From: Astragalus membranaceus
Taxonomy: Eukaryota > Streptophyta > Magnoliopsida > Fabales > Fabaceae
Direction of reading: 5' to 3'
DNA length: 64,000 nt
Assembly: GCA_039519185.1 (NCBI GenBank)
Contig: CM076847.1
Location: 47,499,708-47,563,707, forward strand
In this document: one piece after another, positions 9,386 to 19,244 of the stretch
How positions within the stretch are numbered: the first letter of the stretch is position 1
How the letters are laid out: each line of letters opens with the position of its first letter
Position numbers and translations under genes: made by a program
Notes under the pieces: generated by a model
Told to the model about the DNA's origin: nothing
What the model saw: the letters and a program-made list of their open reading frames with translations, nothing else
Database searches by the model: none

Positions 9386-11930
9386 AATGGTTGGTCCGTC
9401 CGGCCAAGTCGTAGAGTCGTTGTGTCGGTTAACGACCAACTATTGTCTTTTAGTCTTAACCATTGGTTTGTGTTGTAGTGATGTTCCTGCAGGTACAGGT
9501 AAACGGAAGCTGCTAATGGTAAGTGAACTAGTGGGGGAGATGCCCCTACTGGTATTGTGTACTGTTGTTATTGAAACTACTATTGATGTTGCCGTTTGTT
9601 TATTGCTGCTTGCTGTGTCGCTGAAAACTGATTACTGTGCTGTTGCGGTTTAATTGCTGTTGGTTGCAAAAAGCTATTTCCGAAAATTGTTGCTGTTTTT
9701 AAAAACTGTTTTCGAGAATTGTTGCTGTTTCTGAAAAACCGTTTTATTTGAGTAATACTAATGCCTTGTGCTATGTAGCTTTGTGATCTGAACAAGTAAA
9801 ATGATTTCTGAAATTGTTTTTGAAATGTCTAATGGACGATTTTACGGTTGGATACCAAAATTAGTAATAAAATCTATTTTAATGAATGAACGTGGGTGTT
9901 GAAGTGGTGGAGATCAAAGGAAATAAAATTATTTTTGACTTAGGATTTTAAATGAGGAAGTATAGAGGTGAAGTTTTGTTGGATTGGAAAATGATTTTTC
10001 TAGTTGGTTGTATTTGAAAAAGAGTAATGATTTGTTGTTGTATCGATTTTAAAGACCTTGTCAAAAAAAATGAATTGATGACGATTTTGAAACAAGTATT
10101 GGGTTTCTTTGGGAGCAAAAATGTATTAGTGTGTGTCAAACCTTGTGTGCTCTATGTATTGTTTGATTTATATGGAATATGTATTGCTTGTAATTTACAT
10201 AGCGAGTGTGTTGAAGTGATTGATGTATTTTAATTGGTTGGTATATGATTATTGGGAAGTCTAAACTATGCTTGAATGCTTAATTTGTTGCTAAGCTCAC
10301 CGTGTAGGCACTTTCTGAGTAGGTTTGACTTTCGGCTAAACTGGGACTGTTTTACTGGTTGATAAATCATATAACTTACAATTTTAGAAACTAGACTGAA
10401 TTCTTGTCATTTTGGCTTTGGTTTGGTCGCATTTGGGGTAGTATAGCTCCAGTTATGGGCTTCGCAAGTTAGGATAAAATTCTGGGGACCGTCTGGACAT
10501 AGAGTCAGTGTTTTGATTGTGGTGTTTTCAAATGAACTCCTTTTCGAATGAATCCAATTTCTTTGAAAACTAGACAAAATGATTTACTGTTTAAGCTGAA
10601 GTTTCGTGTTATTTGGGTTTGTTTTGGGCATTGTAGAAGAGTCACAACTTTGGACACAGTCGCTGCCCCATTTTCTGGACCAGCTGCCTTGTTTGTGAAA
10701 ACTGTGCTATTCGACTCATCATTTTGAAATTCTAAAAATATAGCCAGAAACTAGACTCCGTAAGTTTTCCGTAGAGGGGTTGTTTGCTAAATTCCGATGT
10801 CGTTTGATAGGGTAAATAAATTGTTGAAGTTTATGTGTGAGTGTTGGAATTTCCTGCGTTGCTTGGTTTATGCTGTCATTGTAACGGAAAAATGTTTTTG
10901 CAATATCTTTTGACCTAGGAGTCCGATTTGAGCAAACTAAAATGTTTCGGAAAGCTTATTCAGAGACCTAACTGAATATTCTAATTTCAAGGCAAAATTG
11001 ACTGTTTCTGGTGTCGTTGATTTTTAGGCGTGTCGGTCGAATTAAATTATTGTTGTGTTGTCGGTGGCTTAGTGCCCCAAGTCGTTGTTGCAGTGTCGGC
11101 GCCTTGGTGCCCGAAGTTGTTGATGTGTTATTGATTATAGGATTGTTGGTCCCGGAGTCTTGTCTCCAAGTTGTTGTCATGGGAGGGTTGGTCCCGGAGT
11201 TGTCTCCGCATTGTTGCTTTGTTGTTGCTTGTGGTTGCCTCGTTAATAATGTTGATGTTTAGGTGTTGTCTTGGGTACCGCCGAATGGCCCAAGTTATAT
11301 TGTTGTTGATTTGTTGTTGTGGGCCGATGGCCATTATTGATTAGTACGCCGCTACTATGCCCCATGCGTTGTTGTTGATGATGATGTTGCTTTGCTGTTG
11401 GTTTGTCGTTGTTGATGTCACCTGAGTGGCAATTTTAGTTGTTGATGTCGCTTGAGTGGCAAAGTTGTTTGTTGATGTTGTTGTCGTGTTGCTAAATTAT
11501 GAGGCTTGTTGTACGACTGTTATGCACCCTGTGAGTTTCGTCGTGAGGCTGTGATGATTGATGTATTTTGTTATCCTTAAGGGTAGATGAGTGAGGTAGA
11601 ATGCGAGCTAGTTTATCAGAGTAGCGCAGCGGAGTCTTAGCATGTCGTATTGGGAGGGAACTTTACTAGAGCTTGGGGGGTGATCACGTGGTACCAACGT
11701 GATTACGCTCAAATCCCTATCGGAGATCCTTAGGGAGAGGATGTGTCTGGTTGTTATTTCTCAAAGCTACCTGGCTGAATGAGTAGGAGGGACGGCCGCC
11801 CAATCACTTACCGCCGGTAATCAGAGAAATGGTGATCAGCATGGTAGATAGAACTAGTTGCCTAGATAGCTTAGTCGTTGGTGTGAGAGTGTTCGCGTCG
11901 GTAGAAAAATTTCGAGGACGAAATTCCTTT
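9386..11930 (+). other. Internal region of LARD-like element, no coding motifs
   Basis: No gag, protease, RT or integrase motif is visible on either strand, and the longest frames are about 100 codons. The stretch 11040-11500 is rich in GTTGTTGATGTTG-like triplets and contains two copies of TTGATGTC-CCTGAGTGGCAA. The last 60 bases carry the chromovirus-like GAGGACGAAATT motif. It is best read as a structural RNA-like internal domain retained for packaging in trans. Confidence 0.75.
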
Positions 11931-11944
11931 AAGTGGGGGAGAGT
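11931..11944 (+). other. Polypurine tract of LARD-like element
   Basis: AAGTGGGGGAGAGT directly precedes the 3' LTR at 11945. It is the expected plus-strand primer. Confidence 0.85.
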
Positions 11945-14429
11945 TGTAACACCCCAAAAATAATAGAGTAAATTATTTTAATTAAATAAAAAGAGATTTT
12001 GGTGGTAGAGTAATAATATAATAATATAATTATTATTTATTAAAATAATTATAAGGTGCTTTAAATAAAATGGGGAGTGGTATTGTAATTGGAGGTGGTG
12101 TTTTAATTAAATTGGGCTTAAGCTGCGGGAAAAGCCCGCAATCCAAGCCCACTAGTCTAGGCGCATATTTAAAGTGAAAAATTAGATTTTTAGCTCATTT
12201 TGTGCAAAAGAAAGGAAAGGATTCGAAGAGAGGAGAGAAGAGAAGAGGAAGAAACTTGCGAAGAGAAGAGTGAGAAAGAAAGGGCGCGATGGTGCTAGGG
12301 CAAAGGAGGAGAGCTTGGATCGTTGGTGGTGTTGGTGAATCCTAGGGTGCCTTGCGAGTTCTTCACTTCAAGAGGTTAGGGGGTCCTCTTTTTATCTTTA
12401 ATAGCTTATGTGATGAGTATTGTCTAGGGTTAGGTTCTAGGATGATTTCTATGAATGAACTGTTGTGTTGTTGATTTAATCGTAGTGTTGTGATATGTGA
12501 TTAAGAATTTCCTATGTTAAAATCGCATAATTGGTGCTTTGATTGTTGCTAAGGTGAATTGCATGTCACGTGTTTGAGTGTATGACTTGTTGGTGTTTGT
12601 TTGGTGAGAATTGGGGATCATGATGATAATTAAATTATATATATATATATATATGATTGGGTGTTTGGTGAATTTAATTTGGTGTTTGAATTAGAAAAAT
12701 TTTGATTTTGGGAGTTCCTAGGCGCCTTGGGCGCCATATGCCTTGTTGTTGTTTCTGTGTCTTAGTCATGGGCGCCAGGCGCCCAGCCGCTGTGCCCTGC
12801 GCCAGTTTTCCAGCCACTGTGCCACTGTGTTGCCAGTTTTGGCGCTAGGCGCCTTGTGCCATGGGCGCCAAGGGTCCCAATTTTCTGTTGTTCATTTTGC
12901 GAAAATTGATATTGGGTTTTCATGTCCAAGTTAAATGGCTCGTGCAAAATAATTTTTGGAGTCATAGGGGTTGTGGTCTGTCCTGGCCTTAGGCGCCTAG
13001 TCCATGGGCGCCAAAGATGCGTGTCACATTTTGCCAAAATTTTTGTTGGGTTCCCATATTCTGAGTATTTGGCTCGTGCAAAATTAATTTCGAAGTTAAA
13101 AGAGTTTCCTTGTGTGTTTTGCCAAGGCGCCTTATGCATGGGCGCCGTGTTGCCTGCGCCAGTTTTGCCTGCGCCTGTGTCTGGGCGCTAGGCGCCCTGC
13201 GCCAGTTTCCTGCGCCTGTGTCTGGGCGCTAGGCGCCCTGCGCCAGTTTTCTTGCGCCAATCATGTGTCTGGGCGCTAGGCGCCCTGCGCCAGTCTTGCT
13301 GGGCGCCAAAATCAGGATGTTGCCCAAATTTTTCTAAACTTGTTTTTAATGTAACTTTTGACTCGGTTATCCAAATTTAACGGTTCAAAATGCGTTTCGA
13401 AGCTAATTTCGGTGTCTATCGAAATATTTTGGTTTTATGCAAAAATGAGTTATTTTACTGGTGGTTCTGGACTGAAGTTGTTCAAGGTGTCTAATTTCAA
13501 TTTTTATTCACTTTCCCTATGTTGTGTCAAATCCTAAATTGGCTAATTGAAATTGGTGTTGGTGTGAGTGGTGGGTTGAGTTGGTGAGTGTATTATGGTG
13601 TGATTGGTGAGCAGAGGCTTCGGCCTAATTTTAATTGGTGAGCTGATTAATACAATGGTGAGGATATGAATAAAATGGTGAAGTGATTAAATGGTGAGTT
13701 GATGGATTGTGTGGTGGGTTGTGGTGCATTTCCATAGCATCTCATGAAACATGTGCATTATTGGTGAGCAGAGGCTTCGGCCTAATTTTATTTGGTGAGC
13801 ATAGGCTACGGCCTATTTGTATTTGGTGACGGATCCGACATGCATGTGCCCGTGGAGTTTGGGTTGCATTTCATGCATAACCATACATTTGGTATTGTTG
13901 TTTGGAGATTGTAATTGTGATGTGGTTGTTGCCTTTATTGTGAATCGGTGTGCCTAGTTACCTTTCCTATGCAGTGCTTATTTCCATATGTTATTAATTA
14001 TGAAAAGAGACTCACCCTACTTCTTTTTATGTTGCTTCTCATGTCGGCAACGTGCAGGTGATAGAGAGTGAAGGTTACCCTTATGCCTTCGTCTGTTAGG
14101 ATGTGTCATGCTCTGATATGTAGCACCGGGGGGGTGTCTTATGCTTATGTGTTATTTTAATTATACTGTTAGACTGTTATTGGTGATGTATTGGATTTAT
14201 TTTCGAACTTAATATTTACTCCGCTGTGGTAGTGACTGTATTTAGTTGATGCGAACTGAACCGGTATTTTATGGTGCTATGTATCTTGTGGCTTTTAGCC
14301 GAACCATGCAATTTGAAGTTGTTAATTTAATGAAGTAAGTGTAGCACTCTCTTATATTGTTTTCAAAAAAAAAAAAAAAGAAACTCTGATTTTATTAAAT
14401 AATAAGGTTATTAGAAAGGGGGTGTTACA
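11945..14429 (+). repeat. 3' LTR of LARD-like element
   Basis: Collinear with 6940-9369. It is longer because the unit TGTGTCTGGGCGCTAGGCGC occurs three times at about 13176-13290 and once in the 5' LTR. It ends GTGTTACA, followed by the target duplication GCTCG. Confidence 0.93.
12721..13308. repeat. GGCGCC-rich palindromic stretch, 3' LTR copy
   Basis: Same block as 7719-8250 with two extra copies of a roughly 41-base unit (TGTGTCTGGGCGCTAGGCGC...). It lacks one CCAGCCGCTGTGCC repeat found in the 5' LTR. Copy-number changes must postdate insertion, since LTRs are identical when formed. Confidence 0.75.
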
Positions 14430-14505
14430 GCTCGCCTAGTTTGTTTTCTGTCATTTCGTTTTATTTAACTGTTTCTAACCATCTACTTTTGTCTTTGCAG
14501 CTGAC

Positions 14506-15549
14506 ATGGCGAACATGAACGACTTCGACCTCTTGGAGCAATGGGCGGCCGAGGATGGTGAGACTTCGCCCGTCCGCGGAATTCCTGAAACTCAAACTGG
14601 GGGTACGCCCCAAGCTGCCGGAACTGGGTCTCAGCCCGATCGTCCGACTCCTCGAGCGGGCACACCAAATCAAGCCCTTGACTTGGGTAGCCCACTTCAA
14701 AATCAAGAAAGGTCCAAGAGGAATCGGTCGGTAGATCGTGGGGGTCAGAACAAGAAGCACAAGAGTGGGAAAGGCCATGGGCACTACCGGTCGCCTAGAC
14801 TCGACCTGCTTGGATTGGGCGACGAGGACTGCGCTCGTTTCAAAGAAGAACCGTTCGAGGTGATGGCCGATGCGATGAAGGCCGCTGGAATGCTTTTCAA
14901 AAAATTCCAAGATGAGGAAGCAGATCGCCTGGAAGGTAGGCACCTTGCCAATAGATATTCATTGCTTGAAGACGATCTAGTTGATAAAAATTTTAAACTG
15001 AACTCTGCCTTGTCGTTGCTCGCAGAAGTGAGGGGTGAGCGAGATGATTTGCTCAAGAAGATGAAGGAACTTGAACCGAGTATCAAGGCGATCGCGGACA
15101 ATGAGAAGAAGCTCGAAGATGCAGAACGCCAACTTGTGGCCACTGTTGCTGCTCAAACTGCGGCCGAGTCCGCCCTGGACAAGGCGGTCGTCGACAAGGA
15201 AACAGCTGAAAAAGAGGTCGAACGCCTCACTTCAAAGAATAAAGAACTGTCGAACCAGGTCGCTGGACTAAAAAATGACCTGGATGCCATGGAGGAGGAA
15301 AATAGTAAGTTTCGAGGTCGTTACAAAGACGTTCTTGACCAGGCGAAGGGAGCTGCGGAGGGTCAATTTGAGAATGCGGTCAGTCAGATTAAGCTCCTCT
15401 ACCCTGATCTGGGGGTCGATCGCGAGATCGTGCAATGCACACATCGTGTGATCGAGCGGCAAATCGTGCGTCCCAAGAAGATGCTGAAGGGAAGGTCCTT
15501 CAAGAATAGGCGGTCATCTACCAGGCCCCTAGCGACTCTTAACTTGTAA
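14506..15549 (+). CDS. Antisense ORF of Tat element, second part, coiled-coil
   Basis: 347 codons open from ATG 14506, preceded by a clear 3' splice site (pyrimidine-rich tract and TTTGCAG at 14494-14500). It probably continues the protein of 6027-6944 across an intron now filled by the LARD-like element. Residues 1-100 are acidic, polar and low-complexity (EQWAAEDGE, then RSKRNRSVDRGG). Residues about 125-300 are strongly heptad-like (RGERDDLLKKMKELE, KETAEKEVERLTSKNKEL), which predicts a long coiled coil. The same arrangement, conserved domain then coiled coil, is usual for antisense ORFs of Tat elements. Function unknown. Confidence 0.75.
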   Translation: MANMNDFDLLEQWAAEDGETSPVRGIPETQTGGTPQAAGTGSQPDRPTPRAGTPNQALDLGSPLQNQERSKRNRSVDRGGQNKKHKSGKGHGHYRSPRLDLLGLGDEDCARFKEEPFEVMADAMKAAGMLFKKFQDEEADRLEGRHLANRYSLLEDDLVDKNFKLNSALSLLAEVRGERDDLLKKMKELEPSIKAIADNEKKLEDAERQLVATVAAQTAAESALDKAVVDKETAEKEVERLTSKNKELSNQVAGLKNDLDAMEEENSKFRGRYKDVLDQAKGAAEGQFENAVSQIKLLYPDLGVDREIVQCTHRVIERQIVRPKKMLKGRSFKNRRSSTRPLATLNL

Positions 15550-16219
15550 TCTTTTGAATTCTGTAGTCTTGGCCCGCCTGCGAGCGGTGTTTTAATGGGC
15601 GCCCTGGATTCGACCAAGGCGTCCTCGTTTGTACTTAATGACAATTTTTCCATGAACTTTGGCCTGTTTAATTGCTCTGTAATTGGATTCGATTCTTTTT
15701 TGCTACGGTCGGTCGCGCCCGACCAAAATTTTTTATGGGTCAATCGATGGTCCTTCTCATAGGCCGCTCGGCGGCTTTCGTTTGGGCCATTCGATGGCAC
15801 TCTTTTAGACCGCTCGGCGGCTCTCGTTTGGGCCATTCGATGGCACTCTACTGGTCGCTCAGCTGCTACTCGCATGGTGAGCGACCGTGCATACAATTTG
15901 CAGGAAATAAAGTACACAAGTCAAATTTTAAGGTCGGTCCTCGGTAAAAAACCCCTGTGGGGAAAAAGAGCGACCGCCTGTTCTTTATTGATCAATTAGT
16001 GTTTACAACTTAAACATAATACTTTCTCAACTTGTCAGCATTCCATGTTCTGGGGATGGTCGCCCCTTCCATGGTTTCCAGCTCGTAAGCTCCCTTTCCA
16101 GTCTTGCTGATAACACGGTATGGTCCTTCCCAATTAGGGGCGAGCTTTCCCTGGCGAGTGTTCTTATTCCCCACGTCGGCCCTCCTAAGGACGAGCTGTC
16201 CGATGGAGAACTCTCTCTT
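15550..16219. other. Region between antisense ORF and pol ends, with direct repeats
   Basis: The two coding units converge here. It contains a 43-base direct repeat (GCTCGGCGGCT.TCGTTTGGGC at about 15764 and 15808). AATAAA lies on the plus strand at 15906 and on the minus strand at 15984-15989 (TTTATT on plus). The end of pol (integrase C-terminal part) continues in another frame through about 16030-16220, with minus-strand motifs such as VLSARLERE near 16080. Confidence 0.5.
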
Positions 16220-18610
16220 CTAGACGCGGGCGTTATACCTGGCAGCGACCTTCTGCTTGATGAGATGCTCCCTAAGTGACGCCTTGGTTCGCAGCTCATC
16301 AACCAGGTCGAGCTCTTCTCTTGTTGCTCGCTCATTTGCGGCCGGGGTTGGTGGGTTGGTCGTCCTCCAACTAAGCTCTCCCATCTCAATCGGGATGACA
16401 GCGTCAGTTCCGTAGACAAGTCTAAATGGTGACTCCCCGGTCGATGAGTGGGGGGTCGTTCTGTAGGCCCAAAGGACCGACTGTAGTTCTTCTGCCCAAT
16501 TGCCCTTGGCTTCATCCAACCTTCTTTTCAGTCCGCGTAGTACTACCCTATTGGCCGCTTCCGCCTGGCCATTGGTTTGTGGGTGCTCGACCGAGGTGAA
16601 ACGCTGTTTCACACCTAGGCCGGCCATCATTTCTCTGAAATTTCTGTCTGCGAACTGGGTTCCATTATCAGTCACCAGCTGTTGGGGCACTCCAAAGCGG
16701 GCGAGCACGTTTCTCCCAAAAAACTTAGACACCTTCGCTGAGGTAATGGTTGCAAGCGGCTCTGCTTCTGTCCACTTAGTGAAATAGTCGATCGCAACGA
16801 TCAGGAATTTAAACTGACCTGGTGCAGGTGGAAAAGGGCCGAGCAGGTCGATGCCCCACCAAGCGAACGGCCATGGCGGGGTTAGGCTGTGTAGTTCTGA
16901 TGAGGGCGCTATATGTACGTCGGCATGAATTTGGCATTTTTTGCACTTCTGAACAAGTATCTTAGCATCCTCATCCATGGTCGGCCAATAGTATCCGGCC
17001 CTGAGCGCCTTCTTAGCAGTCGACCAACCACCTTGATGGCTACCACAATCGCCTTTATGTATATCCCTCAGTACATGGTCGACTTCGACCGTCGTAAGGC
17101 ATCTCAGCAATGGGGACGAAAAACCCCTTCTATACAGTCTTCCTTCGATCACTGAGTACTTGGTTGCCCGCAACCTCAGGAGCTTTGCTGCCTTCTGGTC
17201 GCAAGGTTCTACTCCATTGAGAATATATTGCAAGATAGGAGTGATCCAGTCTTTGTCCAAGTCGACCGCTAGAATGGCTAACGGTTGGGCAGGCTTGGTC
17301 GACACGCTCAGCCGCGTTAACGTTTCTTGGATTAGACTTCTGTGGTTCCCAGGAGTCTTTGTACTGGCTAACTTCGATAGGATGTCAGCCCGAACGTTTT
17401 CTGTCCTGGGGACGTGCTTAACTTCTGCTCGGTCGAATTGCTTGAGCAGATCCCTTACCTTGGCCAAATAATTCTTCAAGACGTCGTCCTTTGCGTCGTA
17501 TAGGTCTTGAATTTGGGAGACTACCAGTAGAGAGTCAGAGTGGAGTTCGACACGGTCGACGTTGAACTCTTTGGCTAGCTGCAGCCCGGCAATGCACGCT
17601 TCATACTCGGCCTGGTTGTTTGAAGTGTGAAACGCGAAAGTCAATGACACTTCAACCGTAAGTCCTTCCGAGTTCTCAAGTATCAGACCGGCCCCACTTC
17701 CTTTGCTGTTGGAGGATCCATCTCCGTGCAAAGTCCAAGTCGTGATGGCCTGATCGTCTGGTATTGGAGTCATCTCAGCGATGAAGTCGGCCAACACTTG
17801 GGCCTTAGCGGCCGATCTAGCCTCGAACTTGATCCCAAACTCACTGAGTTCCACAGCCCACTTGATCATACGCCCTGCTAGGTCAGGTCGGTGAAGGATT
17901 TGCCTAATAGGTTGGTCGGTCCTGACCACGACCTGATGGGCCACGAAATAAGGGCGCAATCTACGAGCGGCTACAAGTAGCGCTAAGGCTAGCTTCTTAA
18001 TCTTCTGGTATCTGATCTCTGGGCCTTGAAATACCTTACTGATGAAATAGACCGGGTTTTGCCTCAGGTCGCTCTCTCTTACGAGAACAGCGCTCATGGC
18101 TTCGTCTGTTATGGTCAAGTATAAGTAAAGCGTCTCCCCTGGTTGCGGCTTGGTCATGATGGGCGGGTTGGTGAGTGCCGCCTTCAGCTCGTCCAATGCT
18201 CGCTGGCATTGGTCGATCCATTCAAACTCGACCTCCTTCTTCAAGAGCTTGAACAGTGGAAGCGATTTGCACGCTGATTTGGGTATAAATCGTGACAGGG
18301 CAGCGACCATGCCGTTCAATTGCTGAATTTCTTTTTTCGTAGTGGGCGGCCTCATGTCGGCGACCGCCTTACACTTATCAGGGTTTGCTTCGATCCCCCG
18401 CTCTGTTAAGTGGAAACCCAGGAACTTTCCCGCCCTTACTCCGAAGGTGCACTTCTCTGGATTCAACCTCAAGGAATTCTTCCTTGCTTCATCAAAATTT
18501 TCCTTTAGGTCGTCAATGTGGTCTTGGTCGGTCTTGCTTTTGATGATCATATCATCCAAGTAAACCTCTGATATCTGACCGATCTGCCGCCTGAAGACCT
18601 TGTTCATCAT
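16220..18610 (-). CDS. Tat pol: RT C-terminal part, RNase H, aRNase H, integrase
   Basis: 796 open codons. Residues 1-110 are the C-terminal half of RT with the catalytic YLDD at 17-20. About 120-270 are the classical RNase H region. About 292-415 are an archaeal-type RNase H, HGDGSS (D297), NNQAEYEA (E337) and HSDS (D359), the Tat-lineage signature. The integrase zinc finger is H518, H525, C556, C559; its catalytic triad is D588 (GIDLLG), D648 (VTDNGTQF) and E684 (NGQAEA). All these residues are intact. The frame starts inside RT only because a small deletion shifted it near 18610. The C-terminal end continues beyond 16220 in another frame. Confidence 0.92.
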   Translation of the reverse strand: MMNKVFRRQIGQISEVYLDDMIIKSKTDQDHIDDLKENFDEARKNSLRLNPEKCTFGVRAGKFLGFHLTERGIEANPDKCKAVADMRPPTTKKEIQQLNGMVAALSRFIPKSACKSLPLFKLLKKEVEFEWIDQCQRALDELKAALTNPPIMTKPQPGETLYLYLTITDEAMSAVLVRESDLRQNPVYFISKVFQGPEIRYQKIKKLALALLVAARRLRPYFVAHQVVVRTDQPIRQILHRPDLAGRMIKWAVELSEFGIKFEARSAAKAQVLADFIAEMTPIPDDQAITTWTLHGDGSSNSKGSGAGLILENSEGLTVEVSLTFAFHTSNNQAEYEACIAGLQLAKEFNVDRVELHSDSLLVVSQIQDLYDAKDDVLKNYLAKVRDLLKQFDRAEVKHVPRTENVRADILSKLASTKTPGNHRSLIQETLTRLSVSTKPAQPLAILAVDLDKDWITPILQYILNGVEPCDQKAAKLLRLRATKYSVIEGRLYRRGFSSPLLRCLTTVEVDHVLRDIHKGDCGSHQGGWSTAKKALRAGYYWPTMDEDAKILVQKCKKCQIHADVHIAPSSELHSLTPPWPFAWWGIDLLGPFPPAPGQFKFLIVAIDYFTKWTEAEPLATITSAKVSKFFGRNVLARFGVPQQLVTDNGTQFADRNFREMMAGLGVKQRFTSVEHPQTNGQAEAANRVVLRGLKRRLDEAKGNWAEELQSVLWAYRTTPHSSTGESPFRLVYGTDAVIPIEMGELSWRTTNPPTPAANERATREELDLVDELRTKASLREHLIKQKVAARYNARV

Positions 18611-19196
18611 TCTTTGATAGGTCGCGCCGGCATTACCTTGTACTGAAAATTTCCACGATCGGTCATGAACGCGGTCTTATGCCGATCGGGTGGGTACATA
18701 GTGATTTGGTTGTAACCTGAATAAGCGTCTAAAAAAGACAGGAGTTTGTAGCCTGCAGCCCAGTCGACCAGTTTGTCGATGTTTGGCAGGGGGAAGGCGT
18801 CCTTTGGGCATGCCTTATTCAGGTCGGTATAGTCGACGCACATGCGCCACTTGCCATTTTTCTTCTTCACTAACACGACGTTGGACAGCCAAGTCGTATA
18901 CTTAATCTCTTCAATGAAATTAGCCTTGATGAGGTCGTCAACCGCCTGTGCGCCGCCGATGCTTTCTCTTCGTTCTGAGTGCGTATCTTTTGTGCGACCG
19001 GTCTGGCTGTCTCATCAACGGACAGTTGGTGGCAAGCAATTTCTATTGGGATTTCGGGCATGTCTGATGCCCTCCATGCAAAAAGGTCTGCGTAATCCCT
19101 GAGACAGGTGATGAGATCTTGCTTGACCTGTTCAGATAGGTCGCTCCCCAACTTAACTGTCTTAGTTGGGTCGTCCGATAACTGAACATCGACCAA
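18607..19196 (-). pseudogene. Tat RT N-terminal part and protease-RT linker, frameshifted
   Basis: 18870-19196 reads the linker (DYADLFAWRASDMPEIP, CHQLSVDE, RPVAQKIR) and then loses frame near 18990. 18607-18876 reads RT palm motifs VKKKNGKWRMCVDYTDLNKA and LDAYSGYNQI, then loses frame at about 18630. There a short deletion between two ATGCC repeats has removed the conserved block after YKVMP. The next frame resumes at once in the following RT motif. RT cannot be made from this copy. Confidence 0.85.
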
Positions 19197-19244
19197 TTCT
19201 CCGTGGGGCTCGGGCCTCTTCAGTTTATTTTTTAGCTCGCGGGC

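Larger units (their letters stand above)
6940..14429 (+). mobile_element. Non-autonomous LTR element (LARD-like), level-3 insertion
   Basis: Termini are TGTAACACCCC and GGGGTGTTACA. Perfect 5-bp target duplications GCTCG lie at 6935-6939 and 14430-14434. LTRs are 2430 and 2485 bp, with a tRNA-iMet primer site at 9374 and a polypurine tract at 11931. The 2.6-kb internal region lacks gag and pol. The motif TTCGAGGACGAAATTCCTTT before the polypurine tract is typical of chromovirus 3' ends, so proteins in trans probably came from such an element. LTR stretches I compared differ at about one base in 100-200 besides repeat-number changes, suggesting a fairly recent insertion. Confidence 0.93.

Noticed and set aside
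14461..14943. 160-codon minus-strand frame over the second antisense-ORF piece
   Set aside because: It is the shadow of the plus-strand coiled-coil ORF and reads through its splice acceptor region.
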